From: Alkalihalobacillus sp. TS-13
GTDB lineage: Bacteria > Bacillota > Bacilli > Bacillales > Fictibacillaceae
Length of the DNA: 64,000 bases
Direction of reading: 5' to 3'
Assembly (NCBI RefSeq): GCF_019720915.1
Contig: NZ_JAHKSI010000007.1
Location: 1 to 64,000, forward strand
Each line of letters begins with the position of its first letter. Within the stretch, counting starts at the first letter, position 1. A program made the translations under genes and the position numbers. The notes beneath the pieces are model-generated. The model ran no database searches, had not been told where the DNA came from, and was given only the letters and a program-made list of their open reading frames with translations. Of the stretch, positions 8,923 to 17,888 are shown piece after piece.

Positions 8923-9747
8923 CTAGGATAACGATTCTATTTTTTTGTTCGTAAGTTCTAACGCAGCTTCAATGCCTTTAAGAAGAGTGCTTCTTGTAGG
9001 GAATTCACTTAAATCAATGCCAAGGTTAACGATGGTCTGTGCGATTTCCGGACGGATTCCGACGAGGATACATTTCGATCCAATCAACCGAACAGCTTCT
9101 GCTGCTTGGATGATATGATGTGCAACCATCGTATCTACTACTGGTACACCAGTTATATCGATCAATACCACTTCTGAGCGGTGCGTTATGACCCCATCCA
9201 AAAGGTTTTCCATGATCAGCTTCGCTCTTTCGGTATCAATCGTACCGATCAACGGCATAACACTAATGCTTTCAAACACAGGAATAAGAGGTGCTGACAA
9301 CTCAAGCAAAGCTTTCTTCTGAACTGAAATTGTGTCCTTCCAGTTCTGTGTAGAGTACGTGACGATCTCTTCAAAAAGCTTGTCTATCGAACGATCGAAA
9401 AGTTCAAATGCATCCATTACATCATCTATATTTTCTTTTTCATTTACGATCGTTTTTAATCCAATTCGACGAAAAGCCTGTAGTCCCTTCGTCACATAAC
9501 TCAATGGCCATCCAATTTGGACAGTTCTTTCAAAAAAGTCTTGAAGGTCTGAGCTTATTTCTTCTTGCCCTCCAATGACATGTGTCAATAGATTATCTAT
9601 AAATTCCGTATTGGAGTTTTGGAATACTTCCTTTGTAACACTGGTTAATTCACGTTCATCTTCACGAAATTGCAGCATTTGTGACTGCCATTCCTCCTCT
9701 ATAGATGAACGGTTCTGTTTCATAACCTCGTATATTGTCGAGTTCAT
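8923..9747 (-). CDS. rsbRA: Stressosome sensor RsbR (RsbRA type)
   Basis: A 274-residue stressosome protein with an N-terminal non-heme globin-like helical domain (about 1-140), a linker helix and a C-terminal STAS domain (about 150-265). Thr172 (in GTIDTER) and Thr206 (in VVDTMVAHH) correspond to the two phosphorylated threonines of B. subtilis RsbRA. GGAGGGT precedes the ATG. It is the first gene of the locus. No other rsbR paralogue is in this window. Confidence 0.94.
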   Translation of the reverse strand: MNSTIYEVMKQNRSSIEEEWQSQMLQFREDERELTSVTKEVFQNSNTEFIDNLLTHVIGGQEEISSDLQDFFERTVQIGWPLSYVTKGLQAFRRIGLKTIVNEKENIDDVMDAFELFDRSIDKLFEEIVTYSTQNWKDTISVQKKALLELSAPLIPVFESISVMPLIGTIDTERAKLIMENLLDGVITHRSEVVLIDITGVPVVDTMVAHHIIQAAEAVRLIGSKCILVGIRPEIAQTIVNLGIDLSEFPTRSTLLKGIEAALELTNKKIESLS

Positions 9748-10085
9748 CCATGTACCCTCCGTTCAGAAATTGGTCATAAAAATATTATTTCATTATTGGT
9801 GTAATCTTTCAATTCTTTTGAGCTTTCAGCCACAATTTTACATTTCCGCTCATATTTCTTCTTATAGGCTTTATTATGTTGAATTGTGCTTACCATTTCA
9901 TCAATAAACTTTCGTCCGTATTTGTATTTTCTGTCAAATGTGCGTACTGATGCGGTTGGAGCGCTCTCAAAACTCCTTACGCTACTCCCCATTACTACGG
10001 AGTTACTATGAGACTCAACTTATTTAAGGTATACGATATGAAACTTCAAAATGATCAATACGAACCTTTAACAATCACTATAATA
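9748..10085. other. Non-coding gap upstream of rsbR
   Basis: No convincing gene. A 72-codon frame on the minus strand (9774-9992) lacks a ribosome site and family resemblance and is not accepted. The rsbR promoter is expected here, but I could not fix a convincing pair of boxes. Confidence 0.4.
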
Positions 10086-10182
10086 TGTATAAAGAAAACT
10101 TGGCAAAGCCAAACCTTGGCGCAGGCTGAGCCTTAGTTGCGCTTATACTGAAGAAAGTATTTTAATACTTTCTTTAAGTGTA
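10086..10182 (+). repeat. Copy of the AACTTGGCAAAG short repeat
   Basis: Reads AAGAAAACTTGGCAAAGCC, then GGCTGAGCC, then GCTTATACTGAAGAAAG. The downstream palindrome GAAAGTATTTTAATACTTTC is part of this copy. Same blocks and order as at 1695-1772, 25091-25160 and 43552-43640. Confidence 0.75.
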
Positions 10183-10189
10183 AAGAAAG

Positions 10190-10284
10190 CTGTCCCTCCG
10201 AGTCTGAAATCTAACCGTTTTTATAACACTTAGTAAAAAGATGACTTGTTAGTAGTGCATGACACTTTCGCTCGGGACAGCCCT
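10190..10284. terminator. Long GCTGTCCC palindrome, possible terminator
   Basis: GCTGTCCC and GGGACAGC arms enclose about 75 nt. The same GGGACAG arms recur at 19749-19872 and 38145-38199, so this belongs to a repeated hairpin family that probably ends transcripts between rsbR and the ndoA region. Confidence 0.4.
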
Positions 10285-10304
10285 AGATGTATGTTTCTTT
10301 GGCT

Positions 10305-10748
10305 CATAAATTTTTATTGTTGATTTCTCCGAAAATTACTCCCTTTCCGCGGGTAAACCAAAAGCGGAAGCGACACGATGAGTTACGTAGGTCACTAGAA
10401 AACTGACGAGGAGGCTCGTACCAAACAAAGCCTTGGTTCTGCGTGGGCTCACTCATAAGGATGTCAATCAATGTGTCAACCGCCGCAGGAAGTTTGAAGT
10501 GATTCAAGTGAATGGTCGCTGAGCTAGACATCACTTCCCTGCACTGATATTCCATCCTTTTGGCAGTTTTGCGCCGAGTAACCGCAGCCGCAGGACGTAC
10601 TTGTACAGGATGTACTGACTTCGACGTTCACCATAGCACGTGGTGGTAATTAGTCGAAGTTCATCATTAAAGTGAAGATCCTTTAAAAGGTGCAGGGTCT
10701 CACCTGGCTCTCTTTTCCCGCAGGAGTGTCGCGAAATTTCACTTAAAT
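10305..10748 (-). repeat. Modular GC-rich intergenic repeat, long form (copy 1)
   Basis: Reverse-oriented copy. It starts with TTGTTGATTT and ACTCCCTTTCCGCGGG and ends with CCCGCAGGAGTGTCGCGAAA. It holds core module A, module B (ACTTGGATCACTTCAAAC-like and CGACACATTGATTGACAT-like blocks) and module C (CGTCGAAG and GTACATCCTGTACAAGTACG blocks, 10578-10700). Apparent open frames inside it are by-products of the repeat. Confidence 0.85.
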
Positions 10749-10804
10749 ACAAATTCGTTTAACAGAGTTTTCCCTTTAATAATTGCGCCTTATAAGCCTA
10801 AATG

Positions 10805-10835
10805 TAAAAAAAGCCGCTGGATAATCAGCAGCTTA
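10805..10835 (-). terminator. Terminator after ndoA
   Basis: On the minus strand AAGCTGCTG and CCAGCGGCTT pair, followed by seven T, 15-45 nt past the ndoA stop. Confidence 0.75.
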
Positions 10836-10849
10836 CTCTGTCATGAGTG

Positions 10850-11200
10850 CTAAAAATCAATGAGCCCCAGGCTGATCTGGAGTGCATCATCAACTTTTTT
10901 CATCATTTCATCGTCTAAATGTGTTATTTTGTCTGTCAGTCTTTGTTTATCTATTGTTCGGATTTGTTCTAATAATATGACAGAGTCTCGTTCGAACTTA
11001 TATTTCTTAGCGCTGATTTCTACGTGAGTAGGAAGTTTAGCCTTTTGAATCTGGGCTGTAATGGCCGCGACGATTACTGTTGGACTAAACCGGTTACCGA
11101 TATCATTTTGTATGATCAATACCGGCCGGATACCTCCTTGCTCCGACCCTACTACAGGAGAAAGATCTGCAAAGTAAACGTCGCCACGCTTCACTATCAA
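10850..11200 (-). CDS. ndoA: mRNA interferase toxin NdoA (MazF/EndoA)
   Basis: A 116-residue MazF/PemK-family endoribonuclease. The EndoA of bacilli cleaves mRNA at U^ACAU (family knowledge). The N-terminus [20 protein letters not shown] and RPVLIIQND are family hallmarks; the catalytic arginine and threonine lie in RPVLI and AAITAQ. It follows ndoAI with a 4-nt gap and precedes a terminator, so the two form an operon downstream of alr, as in B. subtilis (ydcD-ydcE). Confidence 0.96.
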   Translation of the reverse strand: MIVKRGDVYFADLSPVVGSEQGGIRPVLIIQNDIGNRFSPTVIVAAITAQIQKAKLPTHVEISAKKYKFERDSVILLEQIRTIDKQRLTDKITHLDDEMMKKVDDALQISLGLIDF

Positions 11201-11204
11201 ATCA

Positions 11205-11483
11205 TTACACCCCGCTTACTAAGCGGTCCAAAGTTAGATCAGCTTCCTCCTCAGCAAGAAAGGCTTCTGATGCAATATTCAAATTGATCTTGGCCATTTC
11301 CTTATACCCTTGACGCATAGATTCGCGGATATGGCTGCTTTCCCGTTCTCGCAGATACATTTTGGTTGCCTGATGAATAAACTCGCTTCTGTTCAAGTTT
11401 TCGTCCATAATCGCTCCGTCCACCTCTTTTATCAGTTGCTCCGGTAAGCTTATGACAATTCTCTTTGTGTTCAAATCGGACAC
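11205..11483 (-). CDS. ndoAI: Antitoxin NdoAI (EndoAI, YdcD)
   Basis: A 92-residue ribbon-helix-helix antitoxin that neutralises NdoA. The RHH segment is [19 protein letters not shown] near the N-terminus and the C-terminal tail ([19 protein letters not shown]) is the toxin-binding part. The GTG at 11483 is chosen because CTGGAGGTGG lies 6 nt before it; an upstream alternative start has no such site. Probably autoregulates the pair by DNA binding, by family analogy. Confidence 0.93.
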   Translation of the reverse strand: MSDLNTKRIVISLPEQLIKEVDGAIMDENLNRSEFIHQATKMYLRERESSHIRESMRQGYKEMAKINLNIASEAFLAEEEADLTLDRLVSGV

Positions 11484-11615
11484 AAAAATCCACCTCCAGC
11501 TAACTGCTACGCTCACTCTGAAAATCCCCTATTAATAGTACCATCCAAAACGTAATTTTGCAAAGCAATCTCAGTATAACCCTTTCGCCAATTTCAGCCG
11601 AATTCCTTTAATAAT

Positions 11616-12773
11616 TTACGAATTATTTAGAGTTTGATTCATTGTTTCAATGATTTTGTTGTTTTTTTTGTAAATTCTCGGCACTCGAGAAGAGATTGCG
11701 CAGGGTATTTCATAGTTGATCGTTCCATTTTGGCGTGCAACATCATCAATGGGTATCGAATTGGATCCTTGGTCTCCCAACAGCACGACTTCAGTACCTA
11801 CATCAACTTTGTAAGGTAACCTCACCATAAGTTGATCCATGCAGATGCGGCCGACGATTTTCGCCTTATGACTATTAACGAGGACTGAACCTTTCTCCGC
11901 ATATCGGCGCAACCACCCATCTGCATAGCCGATCGGCACTGTACCAATCCACTCTTCTTTCTCTGCCCGATAAGTCGCTCCGTAACTCAGGGTATCTCCA
12001 GGCTGGATTTTTTTAACGTGAGTCAATTTGCTGTGTAAAGAAAAAGCTTGTTTAAGAGGAAATGGCAGCACACTTTTAATCTCCTCTGAAGGGGATAGAC
12101 CATATAGCGAAATACCAACCCGTACATAATGTTGTTTGTACTCAGGAAAACGGATGGCGCCAGCACTGTTACCGAAATGAATGACGTCCGGCCGGACACC
12201 TTCATCCTCCATAAGCGAGAGGTACCTGGAAAATCGATCCATTTGACGAGCGACTAGCTCTGAGTCTAGTTCATCAGCTGTTGCAAAATGTGAGAAAACA
12301 CCTTCTAACTTCAAACTCGGATTTTGTTGAATTTTATTAATTATTAGCTTTGCCTTATTCTCATCATTTATACCTAAACGTCCCATACCAGTATCAAACT
12401 TGATATGAACCTTTAATTGAATATCGAAGTCTCCTAAGTTCTCTATCCATTCGGATTGGAAAACCGTTACGGAAACATCATAACGAGCAGCTATAGAAGC
12501 ATATTCCGGATCGATCCACCCTAGAACATGTATCGGTATACCGATCCCCGCTTCTCTAAGCGCAATCGCTTCATCCAATAAGGCAACCCCTAAATGATCC
12601 ACACCATTTTCAATCAGGTTCCTGGCGACTTGTACGGCACCATGGCCATATCCATTTGCCTTAACAATCGCCATCACTTTCGTTCCGCCTTTTAAATGGT
12701 TCTGTATATGAAGGTAGTTATCTATGATATGATCCAAATTGATTTCTGCCCAAGTAGGTCTGTAAAATTGCAT
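11616..12773 (-). CDS. alr: Alanine racemase
   Basis: A 385-residue PLP-dependent fold-type III racemase making D-alanine for peptidoglycan. The PLP lysine is Lys38 in MAIVKANGYGHG and the second catalytic base is the tyrosine in SYGATYRA; GTVPIGYADGW is another family signature. TAGGAGT precedes the ATG. Located between ydcC and the ndoAI-ndoA pair, as in B. subtilis. Confidence 0.97.
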   Translation of the reverse strand: MQFYRPTWAEINLDHIIDNYLHIQNHLKGGTKVMAIVKANGYGHGAVQVARNLIENGVDHLGVALLDEAIALREAGIGIPIHVLGWIDPEYASIAARYDVSVTVFQSEWIENLGDFDIQLKVHIKFDTGMGRLGINDENKAKLIINKIQQNPSLKLEGVFSHFATADELDSELVARQMDRFSRYLSLMEDEGVRPDVIHFGNSAGAIRFPEYKQHYVRVGISLYGLSPSEEIKSVLPFPLKQAFSLHSKLTHVKKIQPGDTLSYGATYRAEKEEWIGTVPIGYADGWLRRYAEKGSVLVNSHKAKIVGRICMDQLMVRLPYKVDVGTEVVLLGDQGSNSIPIDDVARQNGTINYEIPCAISSRVPRIYKKNNKIIETMNQTLNNS

Positions 12774-12854
12774 GAAAACGACTCCTAGCTCAAACTATTT
12801 TCCTTCTATTGTACATAACCATTTCGTCACGGTAAATTTCTTTCTTACTATTTT

Positions 12855-12975
12855 CGTTCTATTGTGTGCCTGGCACCGATTCAGAAACCTACAGCGCCAG
12901 GCTATTCTAATCTGTGCCAGGCACCATTTGAGAACCGTTGGGGCTGCTGGGTTTGATTTTGGTGCCAGGCACCGG
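12855..12975. repeat. GTGCCTGGCAC palindromic repeats
   Basis: Three intact copies of the near-palindrome GTGCCWGGCACC (about 12857, 12914 and 12961) and a shortened GCGCCAGGC (about 12890) lie between alr and ydcC. Such GTGCCAGGCACC units are scattered in many Bacillus genomes. No gene is present. Confidence 0.7.
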
Positions 12976-12984
12976 GTACTTCAA

Positions 12985-13030
12985 CAAAAAACAGGCTAAA
13001 AAGAATATCGGTTCTATTCTTCCAGCCTGT
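12985..13030 (-). terminator. Terminator after ydcC
   Basis: On the minus strand ACAGGCT..AAGAATA and TATTCTT..AGCCTGT pair, followed by TTTTTT, immediately after the ydcC stop codon. Confidence 0.75.
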
Positions 13031-13037
13031 CAATCCA

Positions 13038-14045
13038 TCATTTTCCTTGCGCCATCACCATTGATGATGCGATTGATGCCATATCTTCTTCTGTCAGATC
13101 ATTTGAGGCAAGGTAATAATCAACTCCGTCGACTGACCAACTGAGTGTGGTGCCATTCAACACACCCACCGCAAAGCCTAGATCAACAAGGTCGCCATCG
13201 TTCATGGTCAACATCTTCGTAGCAGGCGCGACAGTCGCCTGTCTTTGGATAATGGTGAAAGATTTGTCTCCAGCGTAAGTGAGGATCACTTCATCACCGC
13301 TGCTGTTCGCCACCTGGTTCAGTAAAGTCGTTCCTTCAGGGACAAACTCTGGAAAGACCGGTGTGAATTCCCGCTCCCCAGTTGCCATTGTCGGAACTTC
13401 AAGCTTAGCACTTTCCATGTTGCGCTCCATATCGAATGCCCCAGGATCAAATTTCGAGTTCAACTTCGTATTCTTGAACTTCACATCTACCAGGACTTTC
13501 ATATCTTTATCCATCACTTTCACTTTATTCGGAAGCAGATTGGATTTATCCAGCGTTATTTCTTGCTGATACAGATTTTTATTCTGATAATTCGTCTTTG
13601 TATTGAAGACATATCCCTTTTCTCCAGTCTTGAAATTACGATCCTCATCCATAAGGATATCGCTGATCAGAGACTCCATCAAATACACTTGACTGCTGTT
13701 TTCCGGCCAATCACTTTGGAAGCGGAAACTCTTATTAAGCGCTGGTGTCAGTACGAATACACCTTCACTGTTCCTCAGGATCATCTGACTTTGATCTTTC
13801 TCAGCATTCTTCAAGCTGACCCGGTAAAAGCTCGGCTTTTTATGCCAGATCTCAATCTCGTACGTAAGTGGATTTTCCCCTGTCTGAAGGGTCATCGTAG
13901 CCTCAGATTTATAACCCGACATCTTATCCATCGTTTTTTCTAAATCTGACAATACATCTTTCTGGCTTTTGGACCCACAAGCCGCAAGCGCAGTAACCAG
14001 GAGTGCAATCATAAGAAGCGAGAGTATTCTTTTCAAATTTTTCAT
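13038..14045 (-). CDS. ydcC: LolA-like outer-membrane-carrier-fold lipoprotein (YdcC)
   Basis: About 335 residues. A lipoprotein signal (ILSLLMIALLVTALAACG, lipobox LAAC) anchors it to the outside of the membrane. The central part resembles the LolA/LppX beta-barrel fold (DUF4367-type C-terminus). B. subtilis YdcC occupies the same place between acpS and alr and is linked to sporulation by expression studies. AAAGGAG abuts the ATG at 14045, so the TTG three codons later (9 nt spacing) is also possible. Exact function unknown. Confidence 0.87.
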   Translation of the reverse strand: MKNLKRILSLLMIALLVTALAACGSKSQKDVLSDLEKTMDKMSGYKSEATMTLQTGENPLTYEIEIWHKKPSFYRVSLKNAEKDQSQMILRNSEGVFVLTPALNKSFRFQSDWPENSSQVYLMESLISDILMDEDRNFKTGEKGYVFNTKTNYQNKNLYQQEITLDKSNLLPNKVKVMDKDMKVLVDVKFKNTKLNSKFDPGAFDMERNMESAKLEVPTMATGEREFTPVFPEFVPEGTTLLNQVANSSGDEVILTYAGDKSFTIIQRQATVAPATKMLTMNDGDLVDLGFAVGVLNGTTLSWSVDGVDYYLASNDLTEEDMASIASSMVMAQGK

Positions 14046-14327
14046 CTCCTTTGCCTCATATAGATGACAAAAGAGGGACCTCACATATGACATCCAGAAT
14101 GATCTTTGTTGCTCCGCCACGGGGATACACAAATACCCTGAATGTTAGAATAGTACGAATTGAGGTAAAAAATTCCGGCATGGTGAATGCAAGCAGTTTT
14201 CTTGAATCTACACCCCCTTGTTAAAAACCTTTGGCGGCTGCACTCACTTGACCATCTGGCCATATGTTTCAGCGTTCCCTCCTAACCGTACTACAAATAT
14301 ATGAGACAACTTCTAGCAATATGCAGA

Positions 14328-14690
14328 CTAGCTTGACGAGCTTTCAAGGATTACTTGTGCAACTGCGTATTCTTTACTATGGGAAATCGAAACATGGGCG
14401 TTCCAATCCGTTTTTTCATCCTCGATGACCGGTTTTCCCGCTTCATTAGCCAGGATCTGTACATCCTTCCAGCTCAATTGCCCTCCGATACCTGTACCTG
14501 TAGCTTTTGCATAGGCTTCTTTAGCAGCAAACCTTCCCGCAAGAAATTCAATACTCTTACGTTGTTCCAACGAACGGAAGCAGATCAATTCCGCCTCAGT
14601 CAAAATCCGTTCAGCAAACTTCGCTTGCCGTTCACTGGTACGCTTGATACGTTGGATTTCTACGATATCTATTCCAATTCCAATAATCAT
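14328..14690 (-). CDS. acpS: Holo-[acyl-carrier-protein] synthase
   Basis: A 120-residue 4'-phosphopantetheinyl transferase that activates acyl carrier protein for fatty acid synthesis. The metal-binding aspartate is in GIGIDIVEI (Asp8) and the catalytic glutamate is in GRFAAKEAYAKA. AGAGGGG precedes the ATG. The 282-nt gap to ydcC holds no recognisable gene. Confidence 0.96.
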   Translation of the reverse strand: MIIGIGIDIVEIQRIKRTSERQAKFAERILTEAELICFRSLEQRKSIEFLAGRFAAKEAYAKATGTGIGGQLSWKDVQILANEAGKPVIEDEKTDWNAHVSISHSKEYAVAQVILESSSS

Positions 14691-14827
14691 CTATATACCC
14701 CTCTTATATTCAAAACTTGGAACCATTCATTCAGACTCTGATTAACTAATATGATAAACTGTATAGGTAATGATTTCAGAATATAGATTACATCCTTTAA
14801 ATAATTGAAGAAAGTGTCTTGTTTCTT

Positions 14828-15073
14828 TAATGTAGGCTTTGTTAAAGTACTTTGTTGATCTCAAAAGAAATTTGCGACACTCCTGCGGTGGTCGACACAT
14901 TGAATTGACATCCCTATGAGTGAGCCCACGCGGAACCAAGTCTTTGTTTGGTTCGAGCCTCCTCGTCAGTTTTCCAGAACCTAGGTGACTCATCGGGTCG
15001 CTTCCGCTTTTCGTTCGCCCGCGGAAAGGGAGTGAATTTCGCAACAATCAACAATAAAGCATAACAAAGCCAA
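14828..15073 (+). repeat. Modular GC-rich intergenic repeat (copy 2), complete termini
   Basis: Begins GGCTTTGTTAAAG..TTTGTTGAT and ends CAACAATAAA..TAACAAAGCC, so its ends are inverted repeats. It keeps the GCGACACTCCTGCGG and CCGCGGAAAGGGAGTGAATTTCGC blocks and module B, but the left half of module A is deleted. It lies between acpS and the rhomboid gene. Confidence 0.85.
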
Positions 15074-15112
15074 AGGTAAAATAGACCCTGGTTGAAAAGG
15101 GAGGTCTTTCTT

Positions 15113-15700
15113 GTGTTTATTCGAACAGAAAATTTTAGATCATTCAAGCGATTGTATCCTATTATCACCATAATCATGGCCATTCATATCGTTCTATTCA
15201 TCGGTGTCAATCTTTTCCCGGCATTGCTGCATTTAACTGCCGGTATAAACTTCTACATCGGTGCGGGTGAGTATTGGAGACTTGTAACCCCTATCTTCAT
15301 ACATGAATCTTTCCCTCATGTCCTGTTCAATACTTTTTCCTTATTCCTATTCGGGCCTGGATTAGAACGGATTTTAGGAAAGTTAAAATTCATCCTCGGC
15401 TACATTGGTGCAGGGGTCATCGCAAATATTGCAACCTTCATCCTTCAAGGTCCTGGTTATAGCCACATCGGGGCATCTGGTGCGATATTCGGTTTGTTTG
15501 GCCTGTATGTGTACATCATTTATGCCCGTAAAGAGCTTATCGATCAACAAAATTCCCAAATCGTCATGACAATCCTCGTCTTAAGCTTGGTCATGACATT
15601 CGTTACACCCAACATCAATATCCTCGGCCACCTCTTCGGTTTAGTAGGAGGAGCTGCGTTAGGTCCAATCATCCTGATGGGAAAACGAACACGATATTAA
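15113..15700 (+). CDS. ydcA: Rhomboid family intramembrane serine protease (YdcA)
   Basis: A 195-residue six-helix rhomboid. The catalytic serine is in GASGAIFGLFGLY and the catalytic histidine in NILGHLFGLVGG; HESFPHVLFNTFSLFLFGP carries the conserved His/Asn of TM2. The GTG start at 15113 follows AGGGAGG. It is the only plus-strand gene in this stretch, divergent from acpS, as in B. subtilis. Substrate unknown. Confidence 0.92.
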   Translation: MFIRTENFRSFKRLYPIITIIMAIHIVLFIGVNLFPALLHLTAGINFYIGAGEYWRLVTPIFIHESFPHVLFNTFSLFLFGPGLERILGKLKFILGYIGAGVIANIATFILQGPGYSHIGASGAIFGLFGLYVYIIYARKELIDQQNSQIVMTILVLSLVMTFVTPNINILGHLFGLVGGAALGPIILMGKRTRY

Positions 15701-15820
15701 AGCGATCATCGCAAGGTCACCCTCCGGATTACTATTCTCTGGTAAAAAGACAGGAGCGACTTTATCAATCTCAGCTCCTGTCTTAGTTTTGAAAATCTTG
15801 ATTGCTTTATTAAAATGGAT

Positions 15821-17269
15821 TCATTGTATCTTACTTTCCTGAGACTTTCGAGAAAACCAACCAAACGTTTCGTTCGAATTTCTGGTTTCTACGTCCTTCA
15901 ATTGAAAAACCTTGCCGACTCCACCTGATAAAATTGCAGTTTTCAACGTGATCAAATCATGACGTCGTTGAAATATGGATTGTTTGATCTCAAAATCCTG
16001 CATTCGTCTCTTTTTCGTGATGAGCATAGATCGTGAAAGCGTCCGTGTCTGCATATAAAAAGACTGCCCCTCGATCAACCATTTACTATCCTTGAAATCA
16101 AGGATTCCCCACATTACCAGGATTGGGACTGGAATCAACAACAAAAACCAAAATTGTGATGGAATTACCCAAAACAATGGGACCACAAAAATTGCAGGAG
16201 CAACATTTCGTAGAATATAGCGCCTCATTGCCCGTTTCGGTAATGGTTTCATTTTTTCAGGCACATTGTAGTCAGGGAGAATTTCCGTCAACTCCGCATT
16301 GATTTTGGAACGCTTGATGAACGGAAACAGCATTGCAGAAACGCCCATTTCAGGCCCAGCACCTCCAGCACTTTCTACATGTACCGTCGCGAAACCAAAA
16401 GGCTGACGTAGGACACTTTCAACTATGCGTATTCCCTGGATACGGTGCAAAGGAAGGGTAAGCTCCCGTTTTTCAAGCAACCCCCTGCTGATGACGATCC
16501 GGTCTTCGAAGCGTCTGATCTGGAAGTTAGCATATTTTAAGATCACACCGACAAAGGATATGAACCATGCAAAAAATAATGAGAAGAAAACCATCACAGC
16601 AATCACGATCCAACTGAACCCGCTTAACCAATTGAAAGCTTCTACATAAAAGTCATCCGGAATGAAATTTTCGAACTGGGAGCTTAGTGTCCCAATCAGT
16701 GGCAGTGTGACACCAATTCCGCCTGAAGTAGAAGCTGCCAGCAGCAAATCCTTCAACGATAACTTATAGCTATAGGCAGGTTTTTCCCTCTCAGCTTCTA
16801 CCAGTACGTCAGCCTCTTCAGTTTTCGTTTTTTCTTCGCGCAAGGCTTCTTTCAACTGTTCAGCATTCGCTAGACTGACAGCAGATAACGAGGCCTCTGC
16901 CCCACCAGGACCTCCAGCTGTTTCAATATTGATTTTTACAACATCAAAAACCCGGTGAAAAATCCCCTGGGTGTAATCGATCGATTGGATCCTTCTTTTC
17001 GGGATATAGCGATTCTTCCTTACAAACACACCATACTCAATTTTCAGTTCCTCACCTTCAATATGATAGGTGAACCGATACCAATACAGGATGCCGTAGC
17101 CTCCTAACATAAGGATGAAGAGGAACGGTGCAAACGACACCCAGGCCATTCCCGGTGGACTTCCAGGACCGAATAAGAAAAATATGATGATCGGGATGAT
17201 CCATTCCTTGAGCACTTTTAAAAAGGACAATCCAGCAGCTAATGGATGAAGTCTTGTCGGCTCATACAT
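15821..17269 (-). CDS. ydbT: Bacterial PH-domain membrane protein (YdbT)
   Basis: About 482 residues with repeated bPH2 (YdbS/YdbT) domains, each following paired membrane helices: about residues 15-60, 195-260 and 350-395. The PH segments contain the characteristic RRIQSIDYTQG and HRIQGIRIVESVLRQPFGFATV motifs. The ATG at 17269 overlaps the ydbS stop; the frame continues upstream without a better start. B. subtilis YdbS/YdbT have been reported to give resistance to heterologous antimicrobial peptides (literature on B. subtilis; inferred here). Confidence 0.9.
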   Translation of the reverse strand: MYEPTRLHPLAAGLSFLKVLKEWIIPIIIFFLFGPGSPPGMAWVSFAPFLFILMLGGYGILYWYRFTYHIEGEELKIEYGVFVRKNRYIPKRRIQSIDYTQGIFHRVFDVVKINIETAGGPGGAEASLSAVSLANAEQLKEALREEKTKTEEADVLVEAEREKPAYSYKLSLKDLLLAASTSGGIGVTLPLIGTLSSQFENFIPDDFYVEAFNWLSGFSWIVIAVMVFFSLFFAWFISFVGVILKYANFQIRRFEDRIVISRGLLEKRELTLPLHRIQGIRIVESVLRQPFGFATVHVESAGGAGPEMGVSAMLFPFIKRSKINAELTEILPDYNVPEKMKPLPKRAMRRYILRNVAPAIFVVPLFWVIPSQFWFLLLIPVPILVMWGILDFKDSKWLIEGQSFYMQTRTLSRSMLITKKRRMQDFEIKQSIFQRRHDLITLKTAILSGGVGKVFQLKDVETRNSNETFGWFSRKSQESKIQ

Positions 17270-17741
17270 CTTCTTCTGACACCCTGGCCATTTGTGAGAT
17301 ATAGTCCCGCACCTGATCTGCTGTTTCACGATCTAAAGCCGGAATTTCATGAGTTGTGGCAGCTGTTGAAACCGTGACGGTCGATAACTCATAGTGACGG
17401 AGGATCGGTCCTTGCTTCGTGTCGACATGCTGGACACGTACCATTGGAACCAGCACCCTGCGAATGATCAAAAGCCCGAACTTCAATTCGATTTCATATT
17501 CCCGCACTTCATACCGCCAGACACGGTGACGGATCGCTGGAAGCACTTGGATAAAAAGATATGTAAGCAGAGCAGTAATTAATATGGTAATAATGGATAC
17601 CCAAACAGGAACTGGAGTCAGAAGAACAAGTAGTATACTTCCGATCGATAGTAAAATAAAGAAAAGACTATTGAAAGCACCATAAATACGCCATACGGTC
17701 AAAGCTTTCGGTGCGATCTGGTTAGATGGTTCCAAACGCAT
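17262..17741 (-). CDS. ydbS: Bacterial PH-domain membrane protein (YdbS)
   Basis: A 159-residue protein with two N-terminal membrane helices (about 15-60) and one bPH2 domain (MVRVQHVDTKQGPILRHYELSTVTV). It overlaps ydbT by 8 nt and the pair surely act together at the membrane. Confidence 0.9.
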   Translation of the reverse strand: MRLEPSNQIAPKALTVWRIYGAFNSLFFILLSIGSILLVLLTPVPVWVSIITILITALLTYLFIQVLPAIRHRVWRYEVREYEIELKFGLLIIRRVLVPMVRVQHVDTKQGPILRHYELSTVTVSTAATTHEIPALDRETADQVRDYISQMARVSEEDV

Positions 17742-17888
17742 GATGAATCGTGGCCCCCTGTCGTGTATTCAAGAACTCTTAACTGATTATAACCTAACCA
17801 GCCTACATTTCCTATATCACCCAAATTGTACTCTTGTAGATAATTCGCCCTGAAACGTAAAAAGGGGTCGACTTAGGCTATCACAACC

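Noticed and set aside
9774-9992. 72-codon minus-strand open frame upstream of rsbR
   Set aside because: No ribosome site, no recognisable family, and it lies where the rsbR promoter and leader are expected.
10304-10752. Two overlapping open frames on the minus strand
   Set aside because: They lie wholly inside the GC-rich repeat; similar frames appear in other copies (14742-15047, 22613-22949, 27601-27789, 37580-37786) only because the repeat is GC-rich and lacks stops.
14081-14263. 60-codon minus-strand open frame between acpS and ydcC
   Set aside because: No ribosome site and no protein-like conservation; the gap is better read as non-coding.
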